From the NCBI GenBank assembly GCA_017531585.1, contig JAFXKT010000001.1, positions 310,001 to 374,000 on the forward strand: DNA of 64,000 bases. The letters are read 5' to 3'. The stretch comes from Candidatus Saccharimonadota bacterium (GTDB lineage Bacteria; Patescibacteriota; Saccharimonadia; Saccharimonadales; Saccharimonadaceae). Both the position numbers and the translations under genes were made by a program. A model generated the notes under the pieces. That model did not search any database. It was not told the origin of the DNA and worked only from the letters and a program-made list of their open reading frames with translations. Below, piece after piece: positions 50,386 to 57,157 of the stretch (the stretch's first letter is position 1; every line of letters starts with the position of its first letter).

Positions 50386-51408
50386 CTATTTGATGAGCAT
50401 TGAGTCGCCGTAGCTGAGGAGTTTGTAGCCGGATTCGACGGCGTGATCGTAAGCTGGTTTGAGATTTTCCCAGCCAGCGAATGCACTTGCGAGCATAAGA
50501 ACAGTAGATTTTGGCGCATGGAAATTCGTAAGTAATGCATCGACAATCTGGAACTTGAAGCCAGGATAGATAAAGATATCGTCTTCGCCTTCGGTTTTGC
50601 CGGTTTTGGCATAGAATTCTAGAGTTCTAGTAACGGTAGTGCCAACGGCAACGACTTTATGTCCAGCTTTCTTGGTTTCTTCGATGGCTTTCAAAGTCTC
50701 TTCTGGAATATGGAACCATTCGGAATGCATATGGTGTTCTTCGACTTTGTCGCTACGGATAGGCAAGAAAGTGCCAAGGCCAACGTGAAGGGTAAGATAT
50801 TTAATATCAATACCTTTTTCTTTGAGCTCGTCCATGAGCTGGTTAGTCATATTGAGACTGGCGGTTGGAGCAGCAGCAGAGCCGAGCTGTTTGGCCCAGA
50901 CGGTCTGATAGCGCTTAATATCTTCTGGGGTTGCATCGCGGTGAAGATATGGTGGCAATGGAACAGAACCATGATCTTCGACAATGTCTACTAGTGGGCG
51001 GGAAGAGCTGACGGTAGCGGTGCCGTTACCGAGGATTTCGCGAATTGTAACAGTATCTTCGGTCTTTTCGCCATCGCGTTTGTCAAGGATAGTCAAAATA
51101 TCGCCAGCACGAAGCTTGCCATGATACATGACGGAGTTTAGATCGCTTTTGTGCTTTTCAAGAACGACTAGTTCGCGTGGATGATCGTTTGGAAGTTTGG
51201 CAAAAAGTCTAGCACGCATGACGCGAGTATCGTTAAGGATGACTAAATCGCCTGGCTCAAGAAAATCTGCCAACTTGGCGTAACGAGAATCTGTGATATT
51301 GCCATTATTCTTGTCTAGGACAAGAAGGCGAGTAGTGCCGCGAGTTTTTGGCGGTTCTTTAGCAATACACTCATCTGGAAGATTATAGTTATAATCTGAA
51401 ACTAACAT
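50386..51408 (-). CDS. queA: S-adenosylmethionine:tRNA ribosyltransferase-isomerase
   Basis: The 340-residue enzyme transfers and isomerises the ribosyl part of SAM onto preQ1-34 in tRNA, forming epoxyqueuosine. Family landmarks are DYNYNLPDECIAKEPPKTRGTTRLL at the start, DLVILNDTRVMRARL, DYQTVWAKQLGSAAAPTA-type sequence (here RYQTVWAKQLGSAAAPTASL), LHVGLGTFLPI and TNFHAPKSTVLMLASAFAG near the end. The ATG at 51408 is preferred to an in-frame start 36 nt upstream because the family begins with MLVSDY and the upstream extension runs through the promoter. TATAAT ends seven nt before this ATG, so the mRNA appears leaderless. It pairs functionally with tgt two genes away. Confidence 0.96.
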   Translation of the reverse strand: MLVSDYNYNLPDECIAKEPPKTRGTTRLLVLDKNNGNITDSRYAKLADFLEPGDLVILNDTRVMRARLFAKLPNDHPRELVVLEKHKSDLNSVMYHGKLRAGDILTILDKRDGEKTEDTVTIREILGNGTATVSSSRPLVDIVEDHGSVPLPPYLHRDATPEDIKRYQTVWAKQLGSAAAPTASLNMTNQLMDELKEKGIDIKYLTLHVGLGTFLPIRSDKVEEHHMHSEWFHIPEETLKAIEETKKAGHKVVAVGTTVTRTLEFYAKTGKTEGEDDIFIYPGFKFQIVDALLTNFHAPKSTVLMLASAFAGWENLKPAYDHAVESGYKLLSYGDSMLIK

Positions 51409-51415
51409 AGGGGAT

Positions 51416-51421
51416 ATTATA
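51416..51421 (-). promoter_or_regulatory. -10 of queA, leaderless
   Basis: TATAAT on the - strand (51416-51421), seven nt upstream of the ATG at 51408. No Shine-Dalgarno sequence is present in those seven bases. Confidence 0.65.
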
Positions 51422-51452
51422 CAATTTTTTATCTGTTTTGGCAAAGCTGGGC

Positions 51453-51481
51453 TTGTTATTTTGGTTAAGCTGTGCCATAAT
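51453..51481 (+). promoter_or_regulatory. Promoter of the MYG1-family gene
   Basis: TTGTTA (51453-51458), 17 nt, then CATAAT (51476-51481) preceded by an extended-10 TGC. Confidence 0.6.
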
Positions 51482-51544
51482 ATATAAGCTTTTTACGAGT
51501 TGTAAAGGGTGCACATTTTGTAAGAAAGTACGGTGATAAGAACA

Positions 51545-52555
51545 ATGATTGAGTTTTCTAGTTTTGATGATGCTACTTTCGTTACGCATAGTGGAAAGTT
51601 CCATGCGGACGAAGTAATGGCGACTGCTATTTTACTCGAACTTCGTGACGCCTATAAGCATGGCCTTATCAAGGATGAGGAGCTTGGTGCTTTGGCGGGG
51701 AAGTTTTCGAGTGATTCTTTTGTGCTTTGTCGTATTCCTGAGATTATGGGCGACATGGACACGAAGGGCAAATTCCTCTATGATATCGGCGGTCGTGATT
51801 ATGATCATCATCAGTTAGAGCGAAACGGAAAACGAGATAATGGCATCTATTACTCATCTGTTGGCCTGATTTGGAAAGAGTTCGGAATGTTGATTTGCAA
51901 AAACGTCTTTCCAAAATCAGAAGATTTGACAAAGCGTCTTTGGGCTGCGATAGATAAAAAATTAGTGCAGGTCATTGATGCGGGGGATAACGGACAATTC
52001 CCTGAGATTGTAAACGAGATGCCTATAATGAACCTCGACGAATTGATTGGTGAGTTTAATCCGGTTTGGAAAGACAGCCAGACTATCGAATCTCAGAATC
52101 GTTGCTTTATTAAAGCGGTCGATTTTGCGGGTGGAATATTTGATAGAATGATGATTTGCGAAACAGCGAAGATCTCGGCAATTTCTACGGTAGAATCAGC
52201 AATTAACAAATCTGAAGATGGAGTTCTGATTCTCCCCAAGTATCTTCCATGGGAAGAGTATGTAATCAGCTCTGATAATCCCAAGGCAAGAAAAATCATG
52301 TTAGCAGTGTTTCCATCCAATCGTGATGAGGGCTGCTATGTCGTAATGTCCCCACGGGACGAATCTGGCAAGAGTAGAATGCTAATGCCGGCGAACTGGC
52401 GCGGAAAGCGCAACGAAGAGCTTGATGATTTTGTCGAGGGCGGTACGTTCTGTCATGCAAACGGCTTTATGGCTGTTGCAGATAGTTTCGAACATGCAGT
52501 TTCGATGGCTCATGCTGCAATTTCCGACCCTGGCAGCGAAATGCTTGCAAGCTAA
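51545..52555 (+). CDS. MYG1/UPF0160-family protein (DHH-like metal-dependent hydrolase)
   Basis: The protein of about 336 residues matches the MYG1 family: THSGKFHADEVMATAIL at the N-terminus, YDIGGRDYDHHQ (metal-binding His/Asp cluster), WAAIDKKLVQVIDAGDNG, and a C-terminal LMPANWRGKRNEELDD and FCHANGFMAVA. Eukaryotic MYG1 has been described as a 3'-5' RNA exonuclease; bacterial members are mostly uncharacterised. A GTG four codons upstream (51533) is also possible, but the family starts close to the ATG at 51545. Neither start has a good Shine-Dalgarno sequence. It has its own promoter about 60 nt upstream and a strong terminator. Confidence 0.85.
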   Translation: MIEFSSFDDATFVTHSGKFHADEVMATAILLELRDAYKHGLIKDEELGALAGKFSSDSFVLCRIPEIMGDMDTKGKFLYDIGGRDYDHHQLERNGKRDNGIYYSSVGLIWKEFGMLICKNVFPKSEDLTKRLWAAIDKKLVQVIDAGDNGQFPEIVNEMPIMNLDELIGEFNPVWKDSQTIESQNRCFIKAVDFAGGIFDRMMICETAKISAISTVESAINKSEDGVLILPKYLPWEEYVISSDNPKARKIMLAVFPSNRDEGCYVVMSPRDESGKSRMLMPANWRGKRNEELDDFVEGGTFCHANGFMAVADSFEHAVSMAHAAISDPGSEMLAS

Positions 52556-52575
52556 TAAGTTCACCTACTTTGTGT

Positions 52576-52603
52576 TCGGCCACTATATATGTGGCCGATT
52601 TTT
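52576..52603 (+). terminator. Rho-independent terminator of the MYG1-family gene
   Basis: TCGGCCAC (52576-52583) pairs with GTGGCCGA (52591-52598) across a TATATAT loop, followed by TTTTT. Confidence 0.92.
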
Positions 52604-52613
52604 ATTGTCTCTA

Positions 52614-52669
52614 TAACTAGATATGGTGTGAAGAAACTATTGACACACACTATATCTAGGGTTTAGAAT
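52614..52669 (+). promoter_or_regulatory. Consensus promoter overlapped by two NrdR-box-like operators
   Basis: TTGACA (52640-52645), 18 nt, TAGAAT (52664-52669). ACACTATATCTAGGGT (52647-52662) fills the spacer and matches the NrdR box consensus ACACWATATMTWGTGT at 15 of 16 positions as I recall it. TAACTAGATATGGTGT (52614-52629) upstream is a weaker copy (13 of 16 on the reverse strand). Centres are 33 bp apart, about three helical turns, as is usual for paired NrdR boxes. The two form a 14-bp inverted repeat around the -35. Confidence 0.75.
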
Positions 52670-52766
52670 AAAAGCATAAGCAACAACGCACGCTAAGAAG
52701 TAATAAGCAAAAGCAGCGTAGCGCAAAGCTAAAGCAAAAACGATAAACCAAGACAAGGATGGGGTT

Positions 52767-53201
52767 ATGAAGAATATCATTTATTTTGATGCACGCGATA
52801 AAAAGAGCTTCGACTTTGAGCGTTATGCGAAGTCGCTCAAAACTCTCGCTGATGTTCCGGAGAAGGCAATCAAAGAAGCTCTCAAAAAAGTTGATCAATA
52901 CGAAAATATGCACGTGAGCGTTCTAGTGGAGTTGGGAACGGCTTTGCTTGCAAAGTATGGTAACGAAGATATTGCGAAGAAGTATTTCGAATCTCATGAC
53001 CAATACTTTGGTGGTAAGTTTGAGCGTTTGCGTCGTATTACGGGCTATCTTGTCGGTACGCTAGATAGATGGAATGATGGTAAGAAAGCAGAAGAGCGTG
53101 CACGCGTAAAGCATTCTGTTAATTCTAGTATCGATGATAATGAGCGTGCTAGCAGACTTGCCGAGCAGGCGATCGCTAGAAACGTTGCTTATGCAGCTTA
53201 G
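52767..53201 (+). CDS. Small protein resembling the glycyl-radical C-terminus of anaerobic ribonucleotide reductase (NrdD-like)
   Basis: The 144-residue protein has a mostly helical N-terminal part (1-85). The following segment contains RRITGYLVG and then WNDGKKAEERARVKH, which matches the last 30 residues of NrdD (R-R-x-x-G-Y-L, then W/F-N-x-G-K/R and R-V-x-H); the Gly in GYL is where NrdD carries its radical. The protein has no Cys, so the NrdD zinc site and any thiol chemistry are absent. It may be a standalone or spare glycyl-radical domain, or a regulatory relative. Two NrdR-box-like operators overlap its promoter, supporting a ribonucleotide-reductase link. The leader is about 90 nt; AAGGA precedes the ATG. 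Confidence 0.65.
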   Translation: MKNIIYFDARDKKSFDFERYAKSLKTLADVPEKAIKEALKKVDQYENMHVSVLVELGTALLAKYGNEDIAKKYFESHDQYFGGKFERLRRITGYLVGTLDRWNDGKKAEERARVKHSVNSSIDDNERASRLAEQAIARNVAYAA

Positions 53202-53215
53202 ACTCCATTAGCTGG

Positions 53216-53247
53216 AAATATCCGCAGAAATGCGGGTATTTTTTTGT
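53216..53247 (+). terminator. Rho-independent terminator of the NrdD-like gene
   Basis: AAATATCCGCA (53216-53226), GAAA loop, TGCGGGTATTT (53231-53241) with one wobble, then a long T-run. Confidence 0.9.
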
Positions 53248-53330
53248 TGAAATTTGTAAAAAATCGATAAAAAAGTCCCAAATGTTAACTTTTGTTGCGG
53301 AAATGTAAGGCGTAGTTGGTGGTAGTTTTC

Positions 53331-53375
53331 GTTGCGCAACCATATAATTAGGGCATAAATTATTTAATTTAAGGA
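53331..53375 (+). promoter_or_regulatory. Promoter with GTTGCGCAAC palindrome and ribosome site for the XRE gene
   Basis: The perfect palindrome GTTGCGCAAC (53331-53340) sits two nt before TATAAT (53343-53348). A related half-site, GTTGCGGA, lies at about 53294. AAGGA (53371-53375) is eight nt before the ATG at 53384. The palindrome could be an autoregulatory operator. Confidence 0.5.
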
Positions 53376-53383
53376 ACATTTAT

Positions 53384-54058
53384 ATGACATTACCAGAAAG
53401 ATTAACAAAGCTTCGCAAGCTTGCTGGCCTTTCGCAAGAAGAGGTTGCAGAAAAGCTTGAAGTAACAAGGCAAACAGTTTCGAAGTGGGAAACCGGCCAA
53501 TCTAGTCCAGATCTAGATAAGGTATTACCACTTTGTGGACTATATAATGTAACACCTGATGAATTGTTACATGATGGTGGAACCGAAGGAGCAGAAAAAG
53601 AAATCGCCGAGAATAACTTTGCCCGTTCAGAGGAACAGGATGAAAGGATTATGGCAAAGAAGAAACTAACAGGTATTCTTGGCGGCGTATTATTATACTT
53701 CGTCGCAATTGCATTTATCATGATTGCGATTCCTGTTATGCAGATTAGTCCAGTAGTTGCTAGCGCAATCTTTATTCTATTATTCGCAGCTGCAACGCTC
53801 ATTATTATTTATTCTTCTATTATCTATAAGAAGAAATCGCATAAAAAGATAGCTGATACAAAAGAGAAAAAGCTATACAAGACTATTGATAGTGTTTTGG
53901 CATTTTCGACTTTGGCTGTCTATCTACTCGTAAGTTTCATGACTATGGCATGGCATATTACTTGGATTATTTGGATCATTTATGCCGTACTTAGCCAGGC
54001 CGCAAAACTAATTATTATGTTAACTACAGGAAAGGACGTTGATGATGACGAAGAATAA
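53384..54058 (+). CDS. XRE-family regulator with C-terminal membrane domain
   Basis: The 224-residue protein starts with a helix-turn-helix of the XRE/Cro type (about residues 3-60; LSQEEVAEKLEVTRQTVSKWETGQSSPDLDKV). An acidic linker follows, then four hydrophobic segments in two pairs (about 90-145 and 163-215). This HTH plus membrane layout is common in Gram-positive bacteria, where such proteins regulate envelope or antimicrobial-peptide genes near them. Its 3' end overlaps the next gene by 17 nt, so both are translated from one mRNA. The palindrome before its -10 suggests autoregulation. The signal sensed is unknown. Confidence 0.88.
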   Translation: MTLPERLTKLRKLAGLSQEEVAEKLEVTRQTVSKWETGQSSPDLDKVLPLCGLYNVTPDELLHDGGTEGAEKEIAENNFARSEEQDERIMAKKKLTGILGGVLLYFVAIAFIMIAIPVMQISPVVASAIFILLFAAATLIIIYSSIIYKKKSHKKIADTKEKKLYKTIDSVLAFSTLAVYLLVSFMTMAWHITWIIWIIYAVLSQAAKLIIMLTTGKDVDDDEE

Positions 54059-54893
54059 TCGTGGAGGCTTGATTGCCGGAATCATAGTTTTATTTCTCAT
54101 TGCTGCTAGTCTTGGTGTATTTCTTGTCTTTGCTATTGGCCATTTTGGTGGTTTCAACTTTGGTGGCTTTAGCTTGGGTGAAAGTGATCGCTTGGCGCTC
54201 GAGAAAGAATTTGAGCTAGATAATGTTAATTTGATTAGCTCGGATAGCGATGCTGCAAATATTCATATTTCAAAGAGTACTGACGGTGCAGAAAAAGTTA
54301 AGGTACGTATCTTAGCAGAAGAGAAAGTAACGGTTTCTGCCGAGAAGAATGATAGCTCGATTGATATTTATGCTAAGGAAGAATGTCACTTTATTTGCTT
54401 TGGCCAAAAGAAGAGCACGATTGATATTGTCTTGCCTGAAAATTATGAGGGTGATTTTAAAATCAAATCCGATGCGGGCGATATTGATATCGATGATTTT
54501 GAGAAAGCTAGTCTAGACCTTAATGCCGATGCTGGCAATAATAAAATTGGCAAACTAAAAGCGATTGCGGTAAATGTCGATGCTGGCAAAGTAGAAATCG
54601 AGGGCGCAGAAAACATTAATGCTGAAATTGATGCGGGCGATCTTCGCATTAACGAATGTACGAACAAGCTTTACGTAAAGAATGATACGGGAAACGTCGA
54701 AATTGATAATCTAAGTCTTAAGGAAGATTCTACAGTTATCGTCGATGTTGGTAATATCAAAATTAATAACGTTGGCGATGTTCGCGTAGATGTAAATAAG
54801 AGCGTTGGCAATAGTAGTGTTAATGGCGGCAATCCAAAAGCCGATGTTAATCTTACTGTTAAAGCAGACGTTGGCAATATAGACATTCGCTAA
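54042..54893 (+). CDS. Membrane-anchored DUF4097-like beta-repeat protein
   Basis: The 283-residue protein has one N-terminal membrane helix (about 9-32) and a Gly/Phe-rich linker, then repeated short beta-strand units (DAGDIDIDDF, DAGKVEIEG, DAGDLRINE, DTGNVEIDN, DVGNIKINN, DVGNIDIR) typical of DUF4097/adhesin-like solenoids. The only Cys residues visible are in KEECHFICFGQ and NECTNK. Start choice: the ATG at 54042, with AAAGGA five nt upstream inside the XRE gene; ATG 54045 is equally possible, and the TTG at 54039 is less likely. The pair XRE-TM plus DUF4097 suggests a small envelope-response operon. Function of DUF4097 proteins is unknown. Confidence 0.82.
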   Translation: MMTKNNRGGLIAGIIVLFLIAASLGVFLVFAIGHFGGFNFGGFSLGESDRLALEKEFELDNVNLISSDSDAANIHISKSTDGAEKVKVRILAEEKVTVSAEKNDSSIDIYAKEECHFICFGQKKSTIDIVLPENYEGDFKIKSDAGDIDIDDFEKASLDLNADAGNNKIGKLKAIAVNVDAGKVEIEGAENINAEIDAGDLRINECTNKLYVKNDTGNVEIDNLSLKEDSTVIVDVGNIKINNVGDVRVDVNKSVGNSSVNGGNPKADVNLTVKADVGNIDIR

Positions 54894-54896
54894 ACA

Positions 54897-54925
54897 AAAA
54901 ACCACCAGTTTTGCTGGTGGTTTTT
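54897..54925. terminator. Bidirectional terminator between DUF4097-like and HAD genes
   Basis: AAAAACCACCAG (54897-54908), TTTTG loop, CTGGTGGTTTTT (54914-54925); a perfect 12-bp stem. Confidence 0.93.
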
Positions 54926-54930
54926 GGTGA

Positions 54931-55560
54931 TTAGTTTTGCAGGAAAGCTTCACAGTATTCTTTGATTTTTGGCAGTTCTAGGCCGCTGACGCAGGCAGAT
55001 TTCCAGCCAGCGTTTTTGGCTGCAGCGACGTTAGCTTCCGTATCGTCAAGGAAGAGGATATTTTCTGGCGAGATTGAAACTTGCTCGTTAATGCGACTAT
55101 AGATTTGTGGATTTGGTTTTGATAAGCCAAGATCGAAAGAGAAGAATAGATAATCATAATCTTCGAGTTTGAGCTGTTTCGAAATGCGCTCTTTGTCTAG
55201 AACGATGAGGTTGGACAGGATACCAATACTACAGCGATCTTTTAGGCTGGTTTCGTAGCTTGAAACTTCTGGATAATAATCGGTTTTTGAAAGATGTTCT
55301 AGGAAGTTCTGTTTGAAATCTTCGAAGTTTCCGGATAATCTCAAGTCGGCTTTGATTTGATTGTATTTTGTCTCGAGCTCTTCTAGGGTTCTTGCGGAAG
55401 TGATGTCGTATTTGTCTAGGATTTTTGATTCTAGAATATCTTCGCCAGTGTAACCGAGTTTAGAAAAGACGTCTTGATAGGCCTTAAAGAAGGAATAACC
55501 GGTTTTATGACTATCTACAATGCCGCCCCAGTCGAAAAGAATTAGTTTTGATTGTTTCAT
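54931..55560 (-). CDS. HAD-superfamily hydrolase (subfamily IA)
   Basis: The 209-residue haloacid dehalogenase-fold protein shows motif I FDWGGIVD (nucleophile Asp; the usual second Asp is Gly, as in the YihX-type group), motif II ILSN, the motif III Lys in LSKPNPQIY, and motif IV LFLDDTEANV. A helical cap lies between residues about 15 and 90. Members are phosphatases for small sugar phosphates, nucleotides or similar; the missing second Asp can alter or weaken phosphatase chemistry. The substrate is unknown. The - strand promoter TGA plus TATAAT ends six nt before the ATG, so the mRNA looks leaderless. It diverges from the transglutaminase-like gene 39 nt away. Confidence 0.88.
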   Translation of the reverse strand: MKQSKLILFDWGGIVDSHKTGYSFFKAYQDVFSKLGYTGEDILESKILDKYDITSARTLEELETKYNQIKADLRLSGNFEDFKQNFLEHLSKTDYYPEVSSYETSLKDRCSIGILSNLIVLDKERISKQLKLEDYDYLFFSFDLGLSKPNPQIYSRINEQVSISPENILFLDDTEANVAAAKNAGWKSACVSGLELPKIKEYCEAFLQN

Positions 55561-55566
55561 GCAGTA

Positions 55567-55588
55567 ATTATATCAAGAGTGTTAATAT
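55567..55588. promoter_or_regulatory. Divergent pair of extended -10 promoters
   Basis: Minus strand: TGA plus TATAAT (55567-55572) for the HAD gene, six nt to its ATG. Plus strand: TGT plus TAATAT (55583-55588) for the gene at 55600, 11 nt to its ATG. The two promoters nearly overlap, so transcription in the two directions may compete. Confidence 0.6.
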
Positions 55589-55599
55589 AGCTAACAAGT

Positions 55600-56133
55600 A
55601 TGCAAGAAGATTTGGAACGATTATTAAAGCTAATGAAAACAATTAAATATGGTTGGGTTGGCTATGATGGCGAAAAGCACGAAAGAATAGGGAAGAAATT
55701 TGCCGAAGAATATCGTTTGCAATTAAAGTCTGATCTTCTTTCGACGAAGCTAGGTGTTTGCTGGGACCAGGTAGAATATGAAGCTTGGGTGCTTGGCGAT
55801 ACCTGCGAGTTTAAACGCATCGCATTTGTATACTATGGTGAAAAAGAAATGCCATCACATACTTTTATTGTTGTGCATGAAGATAATGATTGGTTCTGGC
55901 TAGAGCATGCTTGGGGACGCAAGGCAGGTGTTTATAAGTTCGGTAGTCTAGAAGAATTGTTGAAGGCGGCTATGAAGGATTGGATAAAAGATTTTCCTCT
56001 ACCAGACGATTATGACAAGGATAAAATTGCGATTTATGACTATTCAGAGCCACTCACGAATCTAAGCTCGGATGAGTTTTATAGGCATCTTGAGACTGGA
56101 AAGAAGATTTCTACAAAAGGAATCGTAGATTAG
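55600..56133 (+). CDS. Transglutaminase-like/papain-fold cysteine protein, possible peptidase
   Basis: I do not recognise a named family. The 177-residue cytoplasmic protein contains LGVCWDQVEYEAWVL, then SHTFIVVHEDNDWFWLEHAW. The order Cys (in a helix start GVCWD), His (before a beta strand) and Glu/Asp (in LEHAW) matches the catalytic triad of transglutaminase-like and papain-fold enzymes. There is no signal peptide or membrane helix. Such folds include proteases, deamidases and acyltransferases; the actual reaction is unknown. It is monocistronic with its own promoter and a convergent hairpin downstream. Confidence 0.7.
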   Translation: MQEDLERLLKLMKTIKYGWVGYDGEKHERIGKKFAEEYRLQLKSDLLSTKLGVCWDQVEYEAWVLGDTCEFKRIAFVYYGEKEMPSHTFIVVHEDNDWFWLEHAWGRKAGVYKFGSLEELLKAAMKDWIKDFPLPDDYDKDKIAIYDYSEPLTNLSSDEFYRHLETGKKISTKGIVD

Positions 56134-56136
56134 TAA

Positions 56137-56165
56137 AATCCCCCAAGCGATTCGCCTGGGGGATT
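56137..56165. terminator. Hairpin between convergent genes, probable terminator
   Basis: AATCCCCCA (56137-56145) pairs with TGGGGGATT (56157-56165); GCG/CGC extends the stem inside after a mismatch. The T-tracts are weak, so efficiency is uncertain. Confidence 0.6.
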
Positions 56166-56179
56166 AATTGTGTGGCAGA

Positions 56180-56467
56180 TTATGCAGCATTGATTTTCAC
56201 AGCGCCGTGAGCGAGCAGCTCAATTGCAGTACTAACCGCTACTGCATCTGCCAGCTCGGAAACAATCGCAATTGTGCCGTTCTTGCCATCAAGATGGCTA
56301 AAGCGAACGACGGCGATTCTGCCATTGTGGATACCAACACCAAAGAGAACATTGCCATGCTTCGAATGAAGCAGGAAGAATGAGTTCATCTCGGGATGTT
56401 GCTCGTAAGAGCACTCGTAGCCATCGGCAGTAAGCAATTGCTCGAGCATAAGAAATCTCTCGGCCAT
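56180..56467 (-). CDS. Small uncharacterised protein (95 aa) with very strong expression signals
   Basis: I do not recognise this protein. It is a compact alpha/beta, 95-residue protein with no membrane segment and one Cys, looking cytoplasmic. It reads continuously with normal codons. The expression signals are unusually good for this window: TTGACT-17-TATAAA, an extended TGG, and GGAGGTG seven nt before the ATG. The roughly 60-nt leader contains a GAACC/GGTTC hairpin. That suggests high or regulated expression. It is convergent with the transglutaminase-like gene and divergent from the Nudix gene. Function cannot be proposed. Confidence 0.75.
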   Translation of the reverse strand: MAERFLMLEQLLTADGYECSYEQHPEMNSFFLLHSKHGNVLFGVGIHNGRIAVVRFSHLDGKNGTIAIVSELADAVAVSTAIELLAHGAVKINAA

Positions 56468-56474
56468 GTGAATT

Positions 56475-56563
56475 CACCTCCTCTCTAAAGTGGTGGAGAA
56501 CCGAAAGGTTCGCGGACGTGCGTCTGATGTAGAGTTTATACCATTTTTTAAGGTAAAAGTCAA
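56475..56563 (-). promoter_or_regulatory. Strong promoter, leader hairpin and ribosome site of the 95-aa gene
   Basis: On the - strand: TTGACT (56558-56563), 17 nt, TATAAA (56535-56540) with TGG. A hairpin GAACC-TTTC-GGTTC lies at 56498-56511, and GGAGGTG at 56475-56481. It is the closest to a housekeeping consensus promoter in the window after the NrdR-type one. Confidence 0.75.
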
Positions 56564-56579
56564 TGCGGTAATGTAAAGG

Positions 56580-56585
56580 TATAAT
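56580..56585 (+). promoter_or_regulatory. -10 of the Nudix gene, leaderless
   Basis: TATAAT (56580-56585) ends eight nt before the ATG at 56594; no Shine-Dalgarno sequence. Confidence 0.6.
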
Positions 56586-56593
56586 ATATAGAT

Positions 56594-57094
56594 ATGGGAT
56601 ACGTAGGAAGTTATTTATGGAAAATGCGTCAGAAATTTGAGCACGACACGGTTATGTCTGCGACAACTGACGTAATACCGATTCGTGACGGTAAAATATG
56701 CATGGTTCTAAATAGGGAGCATCGTTTCTGGAGTTTTCCTGGCGGCCATGCAGAGCTAGGTCTTTCTTGGCAGGAAGCTGCAAGGAAAGAGTTGGCGGAA
56801 GAGGCTGGTTTAGTTGCAAAAGATGAAGATATGAAGCCTTTTGCAAGTATTTCTGGATATACGATTACTTATGGATATAATGATCCGGTTAACCTTTTCT
56901 CGCTAAGTTTTGTTTGTGAGAAGTTTGATGAACATGATATTGAAGATGAGGAAGAAATCGCAGAGAAACACTGGTTTGAATTTGATGAGATTGATGGGCT
57001 AGAGAAATCTGTATATGCAGACGCGATTTGGAAAGCATACAAAAAGTATTTGGAAACGGGCGAGTTTCAGCAGGTAGTGCTTAGGAATAACTAG
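56594..57094 (+). CDS. Nudix hydrolase
   Basis: The 166-residue protein carries a Nudix box, GGHAELGLSWQEAARKELAEE then AGL, around residues 50-73. The core Glu residues of the REUXEE part are kept as KELAEE, but the Arg is Lys and the first conserved Glu is replaced, so the box is slightly divergent. Nudix enzymes cleave nucleoside diphosphate derivatives, for example oxidised nucleotides or ADP-ribose; the substrate is not predictable here. No membrane helix or signal peptide is seen. The promoter places the start within about two nt of the ATG. Confidence 0.88.
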   Translation: MGYVGSYLWKMRQKFEHDTVMSATTDVIPIRDGKICMVLNREHRFWSFPGGHAELGLSWQEAARKELAEEAGLVAKDEDMKPFASISGYTITYGYNDPVNLFSLSFVCEKFDEHDIEDEEEIAEKHWFEFDEIDGLEKSVYADAIWKAYKKYLETGEFQQVVLRNN

Positions 57095-57118
57095 CCTTTT
57101 GTAGATTAGCTCAAAAGA

Positions 57119-57150
57119 TGGTATAATAACAGATAAGAATTATAGAAAGG
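57119..57150 (+). promoter_or_regulatory. Promoter and ribosome site deciding the TTG start of ychF
   Basis: TGG plus TATAAT (57122-57127), then GAAAGG (57145-57150) seven nt before the TTG at 57158. Confidence 0.7.
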
Positions 57151-57157
57151 TCTTATT

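Noticed and set aside
57100-57118. CTTTTG/CAAAAG inverted repeat as terminator of the Nudix gene
   Set aside because: Only six AT-rich pairs and no T-run; it lies immediately before the ychF promoter.
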